NCBI GenBank assembly: GCA_037962975.1
Contig: CM075675.1
Span: 45,678,501-45,742,500 of the forward strand
DNA: 64,000 bases
Direction of reading: 5' to 3'
DNA from: Clitoria ternatea
Lineage: Eukaryota > Streptophyta > Magnoliopsida > Fabales > Fabaceae
The translations under genes were made by a program, and so were the position numbers. Position 1 is the first letter of the stretch. Every line of letters begins with the position of its first letter. Positions 43,841 through 55,244 of this stretch are shown in pieces. The notes under the pieces are model-generated. The model made no database searches. It was not told the origin of the DNA and worked only from the letters and a program-made list of their open reading frames with translations.

Positions 43841-46800
43841 ATGGTACGTGCCTGTCTCCTTGAAATTTAATTCGAAATCTTTGTCCATGCTATTGCGAAA
43901 TTTCCTTTGATCTTTGACGTGAATTCATGTATATGGGCTGTACAATTCTTTTTGAATTCTGATTACTCATTGTTCAAATTTTGTCTTTAGCAAATTTCAA
44001 AGTTTTGGTACAAAAATTCTAATTGGTCAATTTTGCTTTGAAATTGTTTCTTCAATCAGTGGCAAATATTCACGTATATGGGTAGTACAACTATTAATTG
44101 AAATCTGATTACTCATTGTTTAAATTTTGTCTTTTAGCAATTCTTCTTTTGACATTTTAAAGTTTTGGTATAAAAATTCCAATTGGTCAATTTTGCTTTG
44201 AAATTATTTCTTCAATCAGTGGCAAATTGTTGTTATTTGTTCAAATTCTTTAATTAAATTCACGCGTACCTGTACCAATTTTAATTAATTCAATCTTGAT
44301 TTACAAAATTACAATGGCTATATGCACATAAAATTACAAATTTTGGCCAATTGAAATTGTCAATTAGCTGTTACGTGTCAATTAAATTAATCTGGGCTTG
44401 TTTAATTTGAATTGGTGTGATCATTTGCTTCTTGAAAATTCCAATTGTTTCATTCGAAATTTCTTTAATTTGTCAATTACACCAAATAGTCTTTATCGAT
44501 TGCAAATTCCTGTTGATAATTCCAACTTGCTGTACTGAAATTTCCGTGATCAAATCGTAATTTTTTTGGTCAATTCTCGGTATGTTATTAGCTGATATAC
44601 GTGTTATATGTATAGATATATTTGTGACAAAGCTGAATGAATTGAGATCAGCGCATGCATGATGATGAGTTGAAGTAATTTACTTTGTTTATGATAACTT
44701 TAAAGTAGCAGCATGTTAGGTATGCTAAAGTAACAACATTATCAATTATTAATTATTTTGTCAATGACATTATCAATTATTAATTATTTTGTCAATGTTT
44801 TAGCAACTCGACATGGATGGTACAAATTCATCTTCTGTTTTACAAGTTGATGAGGTCAATCAAATTATACCAACAAGTCAAACTCCGAACAACAATCAAA
44901 ATGCACCAACAGATTCAAGTCAACCAGAAGAAGACAATTGTGTGATTAAGAAAAAAAGACAAAAAACTTCTGCAGTTTGGAATGATTTTAACGAAGTTGA
45001 AGTTGAGGGAGCAAGGAAAGCTGAGTGCATGTATTGTAAGGAAAAGTTATCTACAGGTGGAAAGGGGTCTAGTACTAGTCATCTAAGGAGGCATGCAAAT
45101 AATTGCTTTCGACGAAAGCTGCAAATGAGAGGAAGAAAACAACAAAGTGTCATTCCATTTCGACCTATCTTGGCTAATCCTTTCATCGTTCCTGGTGAAA
45201 GATATTCCAATGAAAAAATGAGAGAAATAATTGCCACTGCTGTCATGGTACATGAAATGCCATTTAACATTGCTGATTATCAAGTTCTAATGTGGGCTTT
45301 TGAGTATGGAATACCAGAATTTCAAAAGGTGTCTCGTAAAACAATAAGAAGTGATGGTCTGGCTATTTATGAGTCTGAGAAGAAGAAGTTGAAGACATTA
45401 CTCAAGAATGTAAGCAAGATTAGTTTAACTACAGATATGTGGAGATCAAGTCATCAAGTTACTGAATTTATGGTCCTTACTGCTCACTTCATTGATGTAG
45501 GGTGGACACTTCAAAAGAGAGTTTTAAGCTTTGTAAGAGTCCCTTCTCCAAGGCGTGGAGTCGACGTTGCAGATGCAATTTTCAAGTGTTTGAAAGCATG
45601 GGGAATTGAAAATAAGATTTATTCGGTGTTAGTTGATAATGCTTCCTATAATGACTCTTGCATTAGGAATTTGAAGGACAACTTGTCACTTAGCACAAAA
45701 TTATTCCTTGATGGTGCTTTATTTCATGTTCGGTGCTGTGCTCATATATTGAACTTATTGGTTCAAGATGGTCTTACTCAAATCAAGGATGTTATTCATA
45801 ACATTCGTGAAAGTGTAAAGTATGTTACACATAATGATTCAAGGTTAAAGTCTTTTTGTGACTTGGTTGAGCAGAAGCATTTAAAAGATAGGAAGCTCGT
45901 CATTGATTGCCCTACTAGGTGGAATTCAACCTTTGAGATGTTGTCTTGTGCTTCAAGGTTTAGGATTGTCTTTGCATCTTACAAAGAAAGAGAGCCACAT
46001 TATGATTATGCACCTTCACAAGAGGATTGGGAAAAAGTAGGAAAAGTTTGCAAACTTCTTGAAGTGTTTAACCTTGCAACTCATATAATTTCAGGTACTC
46101 AAACTTCTTGAAGTGTTTAACCTTGTAACTCGTATCATTTTTTATTTAATAAATTTTTTAACTTTTTTACTTATGTATTTTTAGGTAATGAATATCCCAC
46201 ATCAAACTTATATCTTGCTGAAGTTTCAAGGGTGAAAGAAGTAATTGATATGGCAGCCGAGGATGAAGATCTCTTTTTGAGACAAATGGTAGCTCCAATG
46301 AAAAGAAAATTTGACAAGTATTGGGGGCAATGTAACTTGCTGATGGCTATTGCAAGTATTTTGGATCCGAGGTGCAAATTTCACATGATTAATATATATT
46401 TTCCTTTGATATATAAACCTGAAGAAGTTGCCATGGAGAATGTGAATAAGGTACGAACTTCCTTGCAACAACTATATAATGAATATGTTGCTGTGCATAT
46501 GGAAGAATCATCCTCTAACTCTAGTGAAGCAAACAATAGTGGTCAAACTATCTCATCTTCACAAGTGCATAAGCCATCCATTCCCACTGGATTTAAACAT
46601 TTCATGAGCATTGTGCGTGAAAAGGAAGCACTTCCACAAATGAAATCAGAATTAGATGCTTATCTTGATGAGGGTCTTTTTATACCTGACAGTGATGATG
46701 AGGACAACTCCTTTAGTGCCTTAGACTGGTGGAAGGTTAACGGTATGAAGTATAAAATCCTATCAAAGATGGCTGCAGATGTACTAGCGATTCCAATCTC

Positions 46801-47078
46801 TACAGTTGCATCGGAGGCCACATTTAATGCTGGCGGAAGAGTGATTGATGAATATCGTTCAAGGTTGAACGATGAATCTATTGAGGCACTAATATGTGGT
46901 GGGGATTGGCTTCGACACAAGTATTCTATTAAAAGAAAAGAGAAGGTTTAAACATTGTGTACTTAAATTTTTCTATTTGAAGTTGTTCTATTGTTATATG
47001 TTCTAATGAGATTTTCTTTTCTTTTTTGTTTTGTAGGTGTATGACCGTGAACAGGAAGACATTTATTTGAAGATTTGA
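43841..47078 (+). CDS. hAT transposase (zf-BED, RNase H-like, hAT dimerisation)
   Basis: The main coding exons are 44813-46094 and 46185-46951, joined across a 90-bp GT-AG intron (46095-46184). They encode 682 residues. Domains: a BED zinc finger (residues about 55-105; CMYCKEKLS then HLRRHANNC); a DUF4413/RNase H-like core with first Asp in SLTTDMWRSSHQ, second in SVLVDNASYNDS, CCAHILNLLVQDGL and the DCPTRWNSTFEM motif; and a C-terminal dimerisation domain (LSKMAADVLAIPISTVASEA, FNAGGRVIDEYRSRL). Two extensions fit splicing. An upstream ATG at 43841-43843 ends at a GTACGT donor and joins in frame to 44804, adding four residues. A 3' intron 46946-47036 would replace the final Val with VYDREQEDIYLKI ending at 47078. 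I see no disabling mutation. The enzyme would cut and paste this family. Confidence 0.9.
46095..46184 (+). other. Transposase intron built on a tandem duplication
   Basis: The first part of this intron (GTACTC then AAACTTCTTGAAGTGTTTAA, CCTTGTAACTCGTATCATTT) is a near copy of the 45-50 bp just upstream in the exon (AAACTTCTTGAAGTGTTTAA, CCTTGCAACTCATATAATTT). Splicing from GTACTC to TTTTTAG restores ISG-NEYPTSNLYL in frame. Confidence 0.85.
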
Positions 47079-47630
47079 ACCAATTTGCTGATTTGTTACA
47101 TGTTCTATTTTGTTTACATGATTTGATTCTAAATGTAGGATTCAAACTTGGATTACTTGTAATGGTTTTTAGCATTTTTAATTTTTAGATAATTTTAGCT
47201 AAGTTGAGATTATAGAACTCATAATATTATAAATTTCTTAAATGATGACTATTGTTTTGATTAATTATTAATTTTTTAATATGAGAATTCATTTATATTG
47301 ATAGTCATAGGCCCGTTTATAAAGATAAGCCTATTTATAAAGATAAACCCGTTTATAAAGATAAGCCTGTTTACAGTGATAGGCCCGTCAGCCTATATAA
47401 TTTGATAGGCTTTCTAAGTGGTTCTTAGCCTTTTAAAAGTCTTATTATAAACAGGCCTTTTAAATAGGCCTTTAAACAGGCCAGGCCTTTAAACAGGCCA
47501 GGCCAGGCCTTAAAAAAAAGCCTATGACAAGCTAATAGGCCAGGCTCAGGCCTTAAAATTTTGATATAGGCCAGGCTCAGGCCTCTCAAAGCCTGGCCTG
47601 GCCCGGCCCATTTCCATCCCTATCTGTTCT

Positions 47631-49219
47631 GTTGGTAGTATTTTTTATTATTATGAAGTAACCCTATCATGATATGGATTATAGTTGGATAGGATTCACA
47701 ATAAAAAAAATACTTGTGGTTAAACCAAAAAAGAAGAGATTATAAAATTACATATATGATCATTTATTTATTATCTATTATTAATTAATTTGTAATAATT
47801 TATCAATTAATTAAGTAATTAAATATTTACTTTTTAATATATGTGTATATATATATATATATACACACACCAACTAGTAATTTATTACAAATGCCAGACA
47901 ATACTTGTCAAGATTAGAAAATCAACCACTTACTCTAAAATTAAATGTGTTTTACTCTAAAATTTTTTTTTACTTAAATTCACAAATTTTACTATAATAT
48001 GTATATATATATATATATATATATAATTGTATAGTTTTTTTTTAGTTTTTCCCACCTCAATTTTTGTATATAAAGATATAATTAACATTTATAAATCTCC
48101 TATTTATCTCTACCAAAAAAATCTCTTATTTATATAAATTAATTACATTATTTGTTTGTCTTTCATTTATTAAATTATACAAGCTTTCTTTATTTGACAT
48201 ATTTTCTCTCATAAAACAAAATGAGTATTTCCCTTGATCATTTTTATAAGACCTTTTTTTAAAGTTTTTATTAGTCTTTTTTTATAAGACACTTCTCAAT
48301 TTACAATATGAATTTATTATATTTTTCAACATACACTTTTATTAATTACATCTTTCTTGATATAAATAGAATTTAAAAAATTCATTTATCTCTTACTTAA
48401 TATGTATCTCTTGATATTAATAAAATTTAAAAAATTTATTTCTCTTTCTTGATTAATATGAAAGTTAGATTTGAAATTTTAGCAAGATTAATTGATATTT
48501 ACGTAGACTAACTTAATTACTTAGTATGTATGAAATAATATAATAACCTCTTTGTTCTTATTTAACTGCCATAAAATTTATTTCTATTAGCTATCCATTT
48601 AGAATTTCAAAACAGTACTAATAACATTTTTTTCAATAGTACTATCTAAGACAATATAATTGCATTCCTTAGGTTATGTAATTTTTCTCCCTAAATCATT
48701 AAATAAGAATGAAAAGGAGTACTAGAGTCTTATGAAAAAAGGATCAAGAGAATATATTATTAAATAGGGTTAAATATATTTTTGCTCTTTATGTTTTGAC
48801 CAATTCTTTTATGTTTTAGTCATTTATTTTTTAGTTTAATCATTATGTTAATTAATATGTTTAAATTAATCCCTAATATATTAAAATTGATCCTAAAATA
48901 CAACATCGTTAACACAATTACCAACGAAAATGTTACTTGATCTACATCTTATTCAATCTCTCAAACTTTTTCACTTTTTAACTTTCCAGAATGAACCTTA
49001 CATTCTTCTTCATTGATGTCTCCAGGAACCAATTTCAACATAATAAAATAACATAATAACTAGAACTAATAAAAAATTTAAGAAATCAAAAATCAAATTT
49101 TGATAAAATCAGATTGAGTATAATTCTACTTAACTTTCACAATATATGATCGTGTCTTTAAATGGAAGGAGAAAAAGGTTAAAGAAGAAGGAGAAGGAAT
49201 GTATTAGTGTTTACTTTAC
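47631..49219. other. NPF intron 2, part next to exon 2
   Basis: Very AT-rich with (TA)n/(CA)n near 47840-47870 and (TA)n near 48000-48024. The block near 48765-48905 is generic legume repeat debris. No gene. Confidence 0.5.
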
Positions 49220-49437
49220 CAAAATATAAATGAGGGAGGAAATGATGATGGTGTTGAAGCGACCAAGGTAAGAATCAGCTATGAAGCCACCTAACAAAGG
49301 GATGATAGAAGAAACTCCAACCCAAGTGTTGACGTTCTTATTAGCCACGGACAAGGGCTCATCAAGCACATTTGTGAAGTATGTTATCAAATTCGATGCC
49401 AGCCCTTGGTATGCAAATCGATCGGCAACTTCCATAG
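49220..49437 (-). pseudogene. NPF exon 2
   Basis: 218 nt. Encodes MEVADRFAYQGLASNLITYF, LDEPLSVANKNVNTWVGVSS, IPLLGGFIADSYLGRFNTII and SSLIYIL. EVADRF is this protein's version of the ExxER proton-coupling motif, with Asp for the second Glu. The exon is intact, with donor GTAAAG and acceptor GGTAG. Confidence 0.88.
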
Positions 49438-49575
49438 CTACCAAAATATATTAAAAGAAATTCAAATTAATATGAAGTACCACCTCAAATATAAAACCAA
49501 TTAAAAGAAGAAAAAACAAACTAGCTAAATAAGAAAAGATTTTATTTTATTTTTTTGAGGTGGAGGGGTACTCAC

Positions 49576-49651
49576 TGATTATGAAGATGGCTGCATGCCA
49601 ATCACCACCCTTTGTGGTTTTGGTGTGTTGGTGAATGCTATTGTCTGCCAT
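49576..49651 (-). pseudogene. NPF exon 1
   Basis: 76 nt from the ATG at 49649-49651: MADNSIHQHTKTTKGGDWHA then AIFII, ending at donor GTGAGT. The start is supported by a TATA box about 70 nt upstream and by the GGDWHAAIFII text, which NPF proteins carry just before the first helix. Confidence 0.88.
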
Positions 49652-49720
49652 AAGTAGCTAGAAGTGAAGTTAATTGATGCTATAAAGTGAATTGGAGAAG
49701 AATCACATTTGAGAAGGCTT

Positions 49721-49727
49721 TTATATA
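49721..49727 (-). promoter_or_regulatory. TATA box of the NPF gene
   Basis: On the minus strand this reads CTCTATATAAAAGCC, about 70 nt upstream of the start codon. Sequence and spacing are those of a normal plant promoter. Confidence 0.65.
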
Positions 49728-51585
49728 GAGAGAGTATGTAATAAGGACAGATTTTTGTTATATGCAAGGTCATAACTTATAATTGTGTGACTATAATGGT
49801 TGACTATGTTTGTGGACATGACCTGGGGGTAATTGGGGGTGAAAATATAGTTTACTTGCTCATGGGGGGGCATTATGTTGTAAGCCAATCAAATCTCAAA
49901 CTTATATATTAATACATCCAACACTCATTATGGTTTACTCTATAAAGTTAATTTTATTTATTAAACGAGACAATTGTTATGGGTTTTTCTTTTGGATCAA
50001 ATGTGAGTAATGGGAAAGACGATGAATTTAATTAATATGCTTTGTTCGAAGGGAAAATAAGATAGAGAAGTATGTTGTATTGAAAGTTTCATATCTTATA
50101 TCTTATAATATGTGGTATGGTATTAGGCTACTTTTTTCATTGTCAATTGGTTTTGAGATGGAACCTAAATATGTTGTTTGGATTATAAAAGAGAAAAAAT
50201 GAAAAAAATATTTTATTATTTAAATGGATGAAAAAAGATAGATAAAACCTATGAAATAAATTAAATTTTAGGTATAAATGTAATTTTTATTGTAATAAAA
50301 TTTAATTTATTAAAATAATCTTGATTTTATAATTTTTAATTATATTTATTAAATTTATAATACTTATTAAATCAAAATCTCCCATGATATCCTTTTACGG
50401 GAGACAATTAATTTTCTTTACATTTTATTTCTTTTTGTTGTCATCTTCTTTCACTTTTTTCTTTTAAAACAAATAAAAAAACTTTTTTCCATCTTATTTT
50501 CTCTCTACATAATTTTTCTCTCTCTCTTTTTCTATTAATTTGAACAAAGCAAAAGCTGAAAGAGAGGAAACATGAGAGAGAAAAATCTTAGTGGAACATT
50601 TTTCTTTTTCTTTCCTCCAAAAACATTTATTTTTATAAAACATTTGATTCTAGAAGATGGAGAGGAGGGGTGAGATTTTAAAAATATTATCTTGTTTGAT
50701 TAATAAACAAAAAAGAAGAGAGGGGACATTTTGATTTTGTGTTTTGTTCAAATTAAATTTTAAGGAGAATAGAGGAGTGAAACTACCAGCAAGTTTTGGG
50801 GAAATTGAGTTAGGAAAATTGTCCTATATTGAGAGGTGGATCTTTTTTTTACCTAGACTCATCTAACTCACTAAAAGCTCAAGACAAGTTATGTTCAATT
50901 AAATTGGTCCATAAGTTAGACATATTTTTTTAAAAAAAAGAACTATAATTTGGCTTTCTTTTAGATTTTTTATTTTTTAAATATTTTTTTAATAGGAATA
51001 GGCTAACCCATGAACCGACCCATCGGGGTTGGTGGGTTAGGCCAAGTGTTATGTTTCTCTAGCTCCCCTTATAAGTGAATCAAGAGTTGGCTCACTCATA
51101 GCCTCAACTCATGGCGGGCCAACTCAGATGTGTTAATTTTCTAGTAAACACATAATACCGTGGTAGACATTACTCAATGTTTAGGTAAACCACTCTACTT
51201 AATCCACATACATAGTGTCAACTCATAATCCCATATATAAACTAAGAGAATTTAAAAATTAACTAACTTCTCATCAAAATAAAAGACCAATAAGTTAGAA
51301 ATGTTCCACTTTTCATCATGAGCATAATAGTATTTTTTTTCTTGAAATGGAAGACTTGAAGAAGTGTTAGAGGATATAGAAATGGTTAGGGGAAAGGACT
51401 TATTCATTGTTAGAAGAAAGGAGAAAAACAAAAGAGAAACGAGGAAAGAAGGATCTTATACAACCAAAAATTTAAAAGACAAATGCTAAGTTTTACCGTC
51501 CATTTTTTAGGATATGCACACATTTTACTAAATTCAAACATGAATATAGTGTTGGCTTTACCAACGCCATTTTAAATTGGTCAAC
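49728..51585. other. NPF upstream region
   Basis: AT-rich intergenic sequence. I see no gene, RNA or element with clear ends. Confidence 0.45.
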
Positions 51586-52180
51586 GTTATACATAGGGGT
51601 GTCCAATTTCGGTTTTATTCGTGCGAACCCGAGATACCCGATTTTAAAGGTAGGAACGGGTCAGTTTGTAACGGGTTGTGGGTAAAAACAAGTCATTTAA
51701 ATAGTTTACTATGACTAAGAATGGGTGGTTCAGGTTAAAAAAATTAAACCTGGCGATACCCATACCTGACCGATTGCTAATTTAATTGACTTAAGGATTT
51801 ACTGTGGTGGTTGTTATCATTGGTTAATGGATTACATTATAGTATTACTTAAGGAATTAGAATGTATGTTTTAGCGATATATTCATTTTGGGTTTATGTT
51901 TTTATTTGATAAAAGCTTTGAAAAGTTTTTATATGCAAGATGTTTGCTAAAATTATTTTATACGTAAAAAGTGTTTAACAAAAAATAAAAATCATTCTTA
52001 AGAAACTTAACCGAAAAACCCAATTGAAAAAATCGAGAACCACAATTAATCAAACTTGAGCAAACCAACCATAGTATTAGGTGAAAATGAGTTATTATTT
52101 ATGTTTCATGGATAGCAATGAGTGGATTCAAAATTAACCGAATTTGACCGAACTCAACCGATGGACACCCTAGTTATACA
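51586..52180. mobile_element. hAT-type MITE, 579 bp, with target duplication
   Basis: The element is 51594-52172. It starts TAGGGGTGTCCAATTTCGG and ends CCGATGGACACCCTA. Exact 8-bp duplications GTTATACA are at 51586-51593 and 52173-52180. The interior shows repeated ACCGAA/CCGAACTCAACCG-type text and no coding frame. Confidence 0.88.
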
Positions 52181-53640
52181 AATAGGGAATCCATAGAACA
52201 AACATTAAAGAGTTTATGAATCAATCTGATTCTATTGAATTGATAAATGAGTATTACAATCAGGTCTATATTTTTTAAGAAGTATTGGTATCTATAGCGG
52301 GGGATCGTGTGTGGTGGCCTGTGAGGGATGCTTTTCGGTATAGTTCTTTTCATCCGACTATATCTGAAACTTGACTTATAGAAGATGCGGAGGAGTTCTA
52401 ATGATTAAATTGGATCTTGAGAAGCCGTATAATATGACAGATTAGAGGTATAATCTCATGTGTTCACGATAAGAATTGAACGTGTAAAACCTTAGAGAAT
52501 TACTTTAGGAAATTAAGTTTGTATTGCATGAATATGTGTCACTTGAAATACAGAAGACACTCTAAGGTCATATTTATACATCGAACAAGGGTCTTGATCT
52601 TAGCCCGATATCTAATTAATAAGAATAATCTCTTAAGATAGAGGGTAGAGATAACATCCTAAAATTAAGGGGATAAATATAATCTCCTAAATAAGAATAA
52701 TCTCCCCAATCACGAGCTCTAAGCGTAGAGCTGAGTCGAGTGACTAAGTGCCAAGCTGAGGTGACCCTTTTTGAGTTGTAGGGTATCCCGAGTCCTGGTG
52801 TGGATGATAACTCCGAGTGGGATGACAACTCTGAGTGAGATGACAACTCCGAGTGACTATATACCGAGTGGTTGTATACCATATGATTTCTAGTCTTGAG
52901 CTTTGTTGTTTCTCTGATCAAGATTTTAGGATTTGACGTAATTTGATAAGTTGAGTAGTATTTGTCTTATTGTTATTCTGATGGGCCTTGTTAAAACCTC
53001 TCGGGGGGAAATCCTAAGGTAAAAAACCCCTCGAGTAGGAAAAAGAGTGCCCTCATTATATTCAACTGTAATACATCTTTACTATTCTGGTGGGCCTCGT
53101 TAAAACCTCTCAGGGGGAAACCCAATGGGAAAAAACCCCTCAAGTAGAAAAACGGGTGCCCTCGTTACATTTAAATGTAATACATCTCTAAGTGTGTAAT
53201 GTTTCACGTCCATGGGATGCTTATTCATTTTAACTCTTCAACTCGGTATGCTCATTTATCGATGACTTCTCTTACCCGGTGTGGGCTTTCCTAGTTGGTT
53301 GTTAGCTTCCCATCCTCTCTGATTCTTCTATTATTGTCGGTTACTCTTAAAATTAGATCTATTCTTCGAAAGGTTGTATGGACTGAGTAGTGTGTTTCAT
53401 TTCTAAGCGAATTTCTATTTGGAGGCTTGTATCTTGATGTAGAGTAAGTCTTGTTCTTCTATATTAAGGTTCAAGTCTTCTTGTCTCCTTGTGTCACTTT
53501 CTTCTGTGTCGTAGGATGTTTTTCTGAGAGAGGGCTCTCCTAATTTTCAAAGGAATCATTACCTCTGCTCTGTAGGTAGGGCGGAATGGTGCCTCGTGGT
53601 TGGCACTTGGAAGTTTGTTACCTGACATGGTTAGGCTTTT
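52181..53640. repeat. Probable LTR-retrotransposon debris with a tandem duplication at about 52970-53200
   Basis: Two tandem copies of about 113 bp share TATTCTGATGGGCCTTGTTA / TATTCTGGTGGGCCTCGTTA and AAAACCTCTCGGGGGG-like text, then TGCCCTCATTATATTCAA / TGCCCTCGTTACATTTAA. Text of the type GGCC-TTGTTAAAACC is common in plant LTRs. Near 52790-52860 GAGTG(G/A)GATGACAACTC is repeated. No coding sequence. Confidence 0.5.
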
Positions 53641-54705
53641 ATTGTTCATAAATTGAATTTTTTCGTTACCCTCGAGCCGTTGCTCGGGTTTTTAGGACTT
53701 AACATAGTGCTGAGTTTCTTAGGTGATAAGTTAGTGCTAAGTTTGTCGGGTGATGAGTTGTTGTTACCCCTGAGCGAGCGCTTGGGTTTTTATGACTTAA
53801 CATAATGCTGAGTTTGCCAAGTAATGAGTTTTCGCTCAAGCTTTTAGGATTTATTTGGCGTTACCTCGAGCCGTTACTTGGAGTTTTAGGACTTTTTTTG
53901 TCGTTACCCCAGAGCCGTCACTTGGAGTTTTTGGGACTTCTTTGGCGTTACCCCCGAGCCGCTACCCAGAGTTTTAGGACTTGTTTGTCGTTATTCCCAA
54001 GCCGTCACTCAGAGTTTTAGAACTTATTTGTCGTCTTCTCAATGGAACAGTAACAACTACCTGAAATGGCTTATAAATAAGAAGAGATCTCAGACCTTGA
54101 AGAAAGAGAACCAAGTGTGAACAAAGCATTTTAAAAATAGAGACTCTCATTTTCATTCTTATCTATGCTTCTTGTAGACTTAGTCTTTGTTTTTCAACTT
54201 AGTGTATCTACTCTTAAGTTCAATTCTTTTGTACACTAAGTCATCAAACACAAACAACTTCAAATCACCTCATGTGTCAAAGTCTAGTGCGTTACTAATG
54301 TAAAGTTTCAGTAGGAAACAGTTTGGCCTGAAGAGACTTTAGAAAGAATACTTGGGTTTGAGCAAGGAGTGCCTTGTTGAAAGAATACTTGGGTGTTAAG
54401 CCAGAAGTGGCCCGAGTCAACAATACTTGAGGCACAGGTAGTGCTGTTTGTAAAAAGACATTTTTAAATAGTGAAATCCTTAAAGTTTGAAGGTACTGGA
54501 TGTAGCTTCATCATTGGAAGTGAACTAGTATAAATCAGCTGTGTCTTTTCTCTTTATTTCTTATCTCTATAAGTTTCAATCTTTGTTTATAAAAGTCTGT
54601 TGCCTTTTCTGTTTTAAAAAAATTATTCCATAAAAAGAGTTACAGACTTATTCAATCCCCCTCCCTACTAAGTATGTCTCTGAACCATCACCACACACAA
54701 ATGCC
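53641..54705 (+). repeat. Copia-like (Sirevirus-like) LTR fragment with tandem repeats
   Basis: Four to five imperfect units of about 46 bp (CGTTACCCCGAGCCGTCACT then GGAGTTTTAGGACTT) fill about 53660-54030. A TATA-like GCTTATAAATAAG follows at about 54069 and then AGAG-rich leader text. A C-rich TTCAATCCCCCTCCC near 54654 is of the kind seen at the 3' end of Sirevirus-like LTRs. Neither end is marked by a duplication I can see. Confidence 0.45.
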
Positions 54706-55228
54706 TAGAAGTTACACAAGAAACAAGCTCCAAACAATAATACCAAACACCTAAGTTCTAAGGACCAAAGCCAAACATCAAACACATGGTAGGCATGACA
54801 TAAAATACACAAAATTAATATGGTACTATGCTGGAATTTTACCTCTAAAAATGAAAAAGACACAATCAAAATGAAAGATGCCAAGAAACACCACAATATG
54901 CCAAGTAAAGAGAGGTAACTTGTACAACAAGTAACTAATGGACTAAGAATTGACTTCAAAAAAATTTTCACAAAACTTCACCAAAATATTAGGTTATCAT
55001 TCGGTCATGTGCAGAACTAATTCTTGTGAAGACACTTTGTAAAATTCAAAGCCAAATTGCAAGATTCAATAATTCAAGATTTGATAATATATTGGGATTT
55101 TCATGCCCTTTCTCATATGGGGCAAGGAAATTGAACCAAGAATATAGAACAAACATAAAATAACTCAAATTAAGATCTATGAACATGAATTATAAGAACT
55201 CTATGAGAATGAAAAAGAGAAGCATAAG

Positions 55229-55242
55229 GCTCTAGGATACCA
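55229..55242 (-). promoter_or_regulatory. Primer-binding site of a Copia-type remnant
   Basis: The minus strand reads TGGTATCCTAGAGCC, the initiator-Met-tRNA match with two extra bases. It lies directly after the CTACATCA end of the LTR at 55245-56072. Confidence 0.6.
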
Positions 55243-55244
55243 CT

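Larger units (their letters stand above)
43335..47630 (+). mobile_element. Autonomous hAT (Ac-like) element with exact 8-bp target duplication
   Basis: The element is 43343-47622, 4280 bp. Termini are TAGGGATGGAAATGGGCC and GGCCCATTTCCATCCCTA. The duplications TCTGTTCT at 43335-43342 and 47623-47630 are identical. Long GGCC-rich subterminal zones extend to about 43530 and from about 47300. The interior holds one complete transposase gene. Intact ends, intact duplication and open frames suggest recent insertion; it may still be active. It sits in intron 2 of the NPF gene, opposite in strand. Confidence 0.95.
32711..49651 (-). pseudogene. NRT1/PTR (NPF, POT family) transporter gene, five exons, broken as sequenced
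   Basis: NPF proteins are proton-coupled membrane transporters for nitrate, peptides, hormones or glucosides, with 12 membrane helices; this resembles the NPF5 group. Exons (minus strand) are 49576-49651, 49220-49437, 40190-40433, 34961-35202 and 32711-33567, all with GT-AG introns of 138, 8786, 4987 and 1393 bp. Allowing two extra bases, the phases agree across all junctions and give about 544 residues, close to the family norm. Defects are one extra base in exon 3 (after WYFG), TAG as the last codon of exon 3, and one extra C in exon 5 (after FTIVGL). Both extra bases lie in short C runs, so assembly error is possible, but the TAG needs a real substitution. The two large introns hold at least five transposons. 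A TATA box precedes exon 1. I infer a recently lost or dying gene. Confidence 0.85.
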
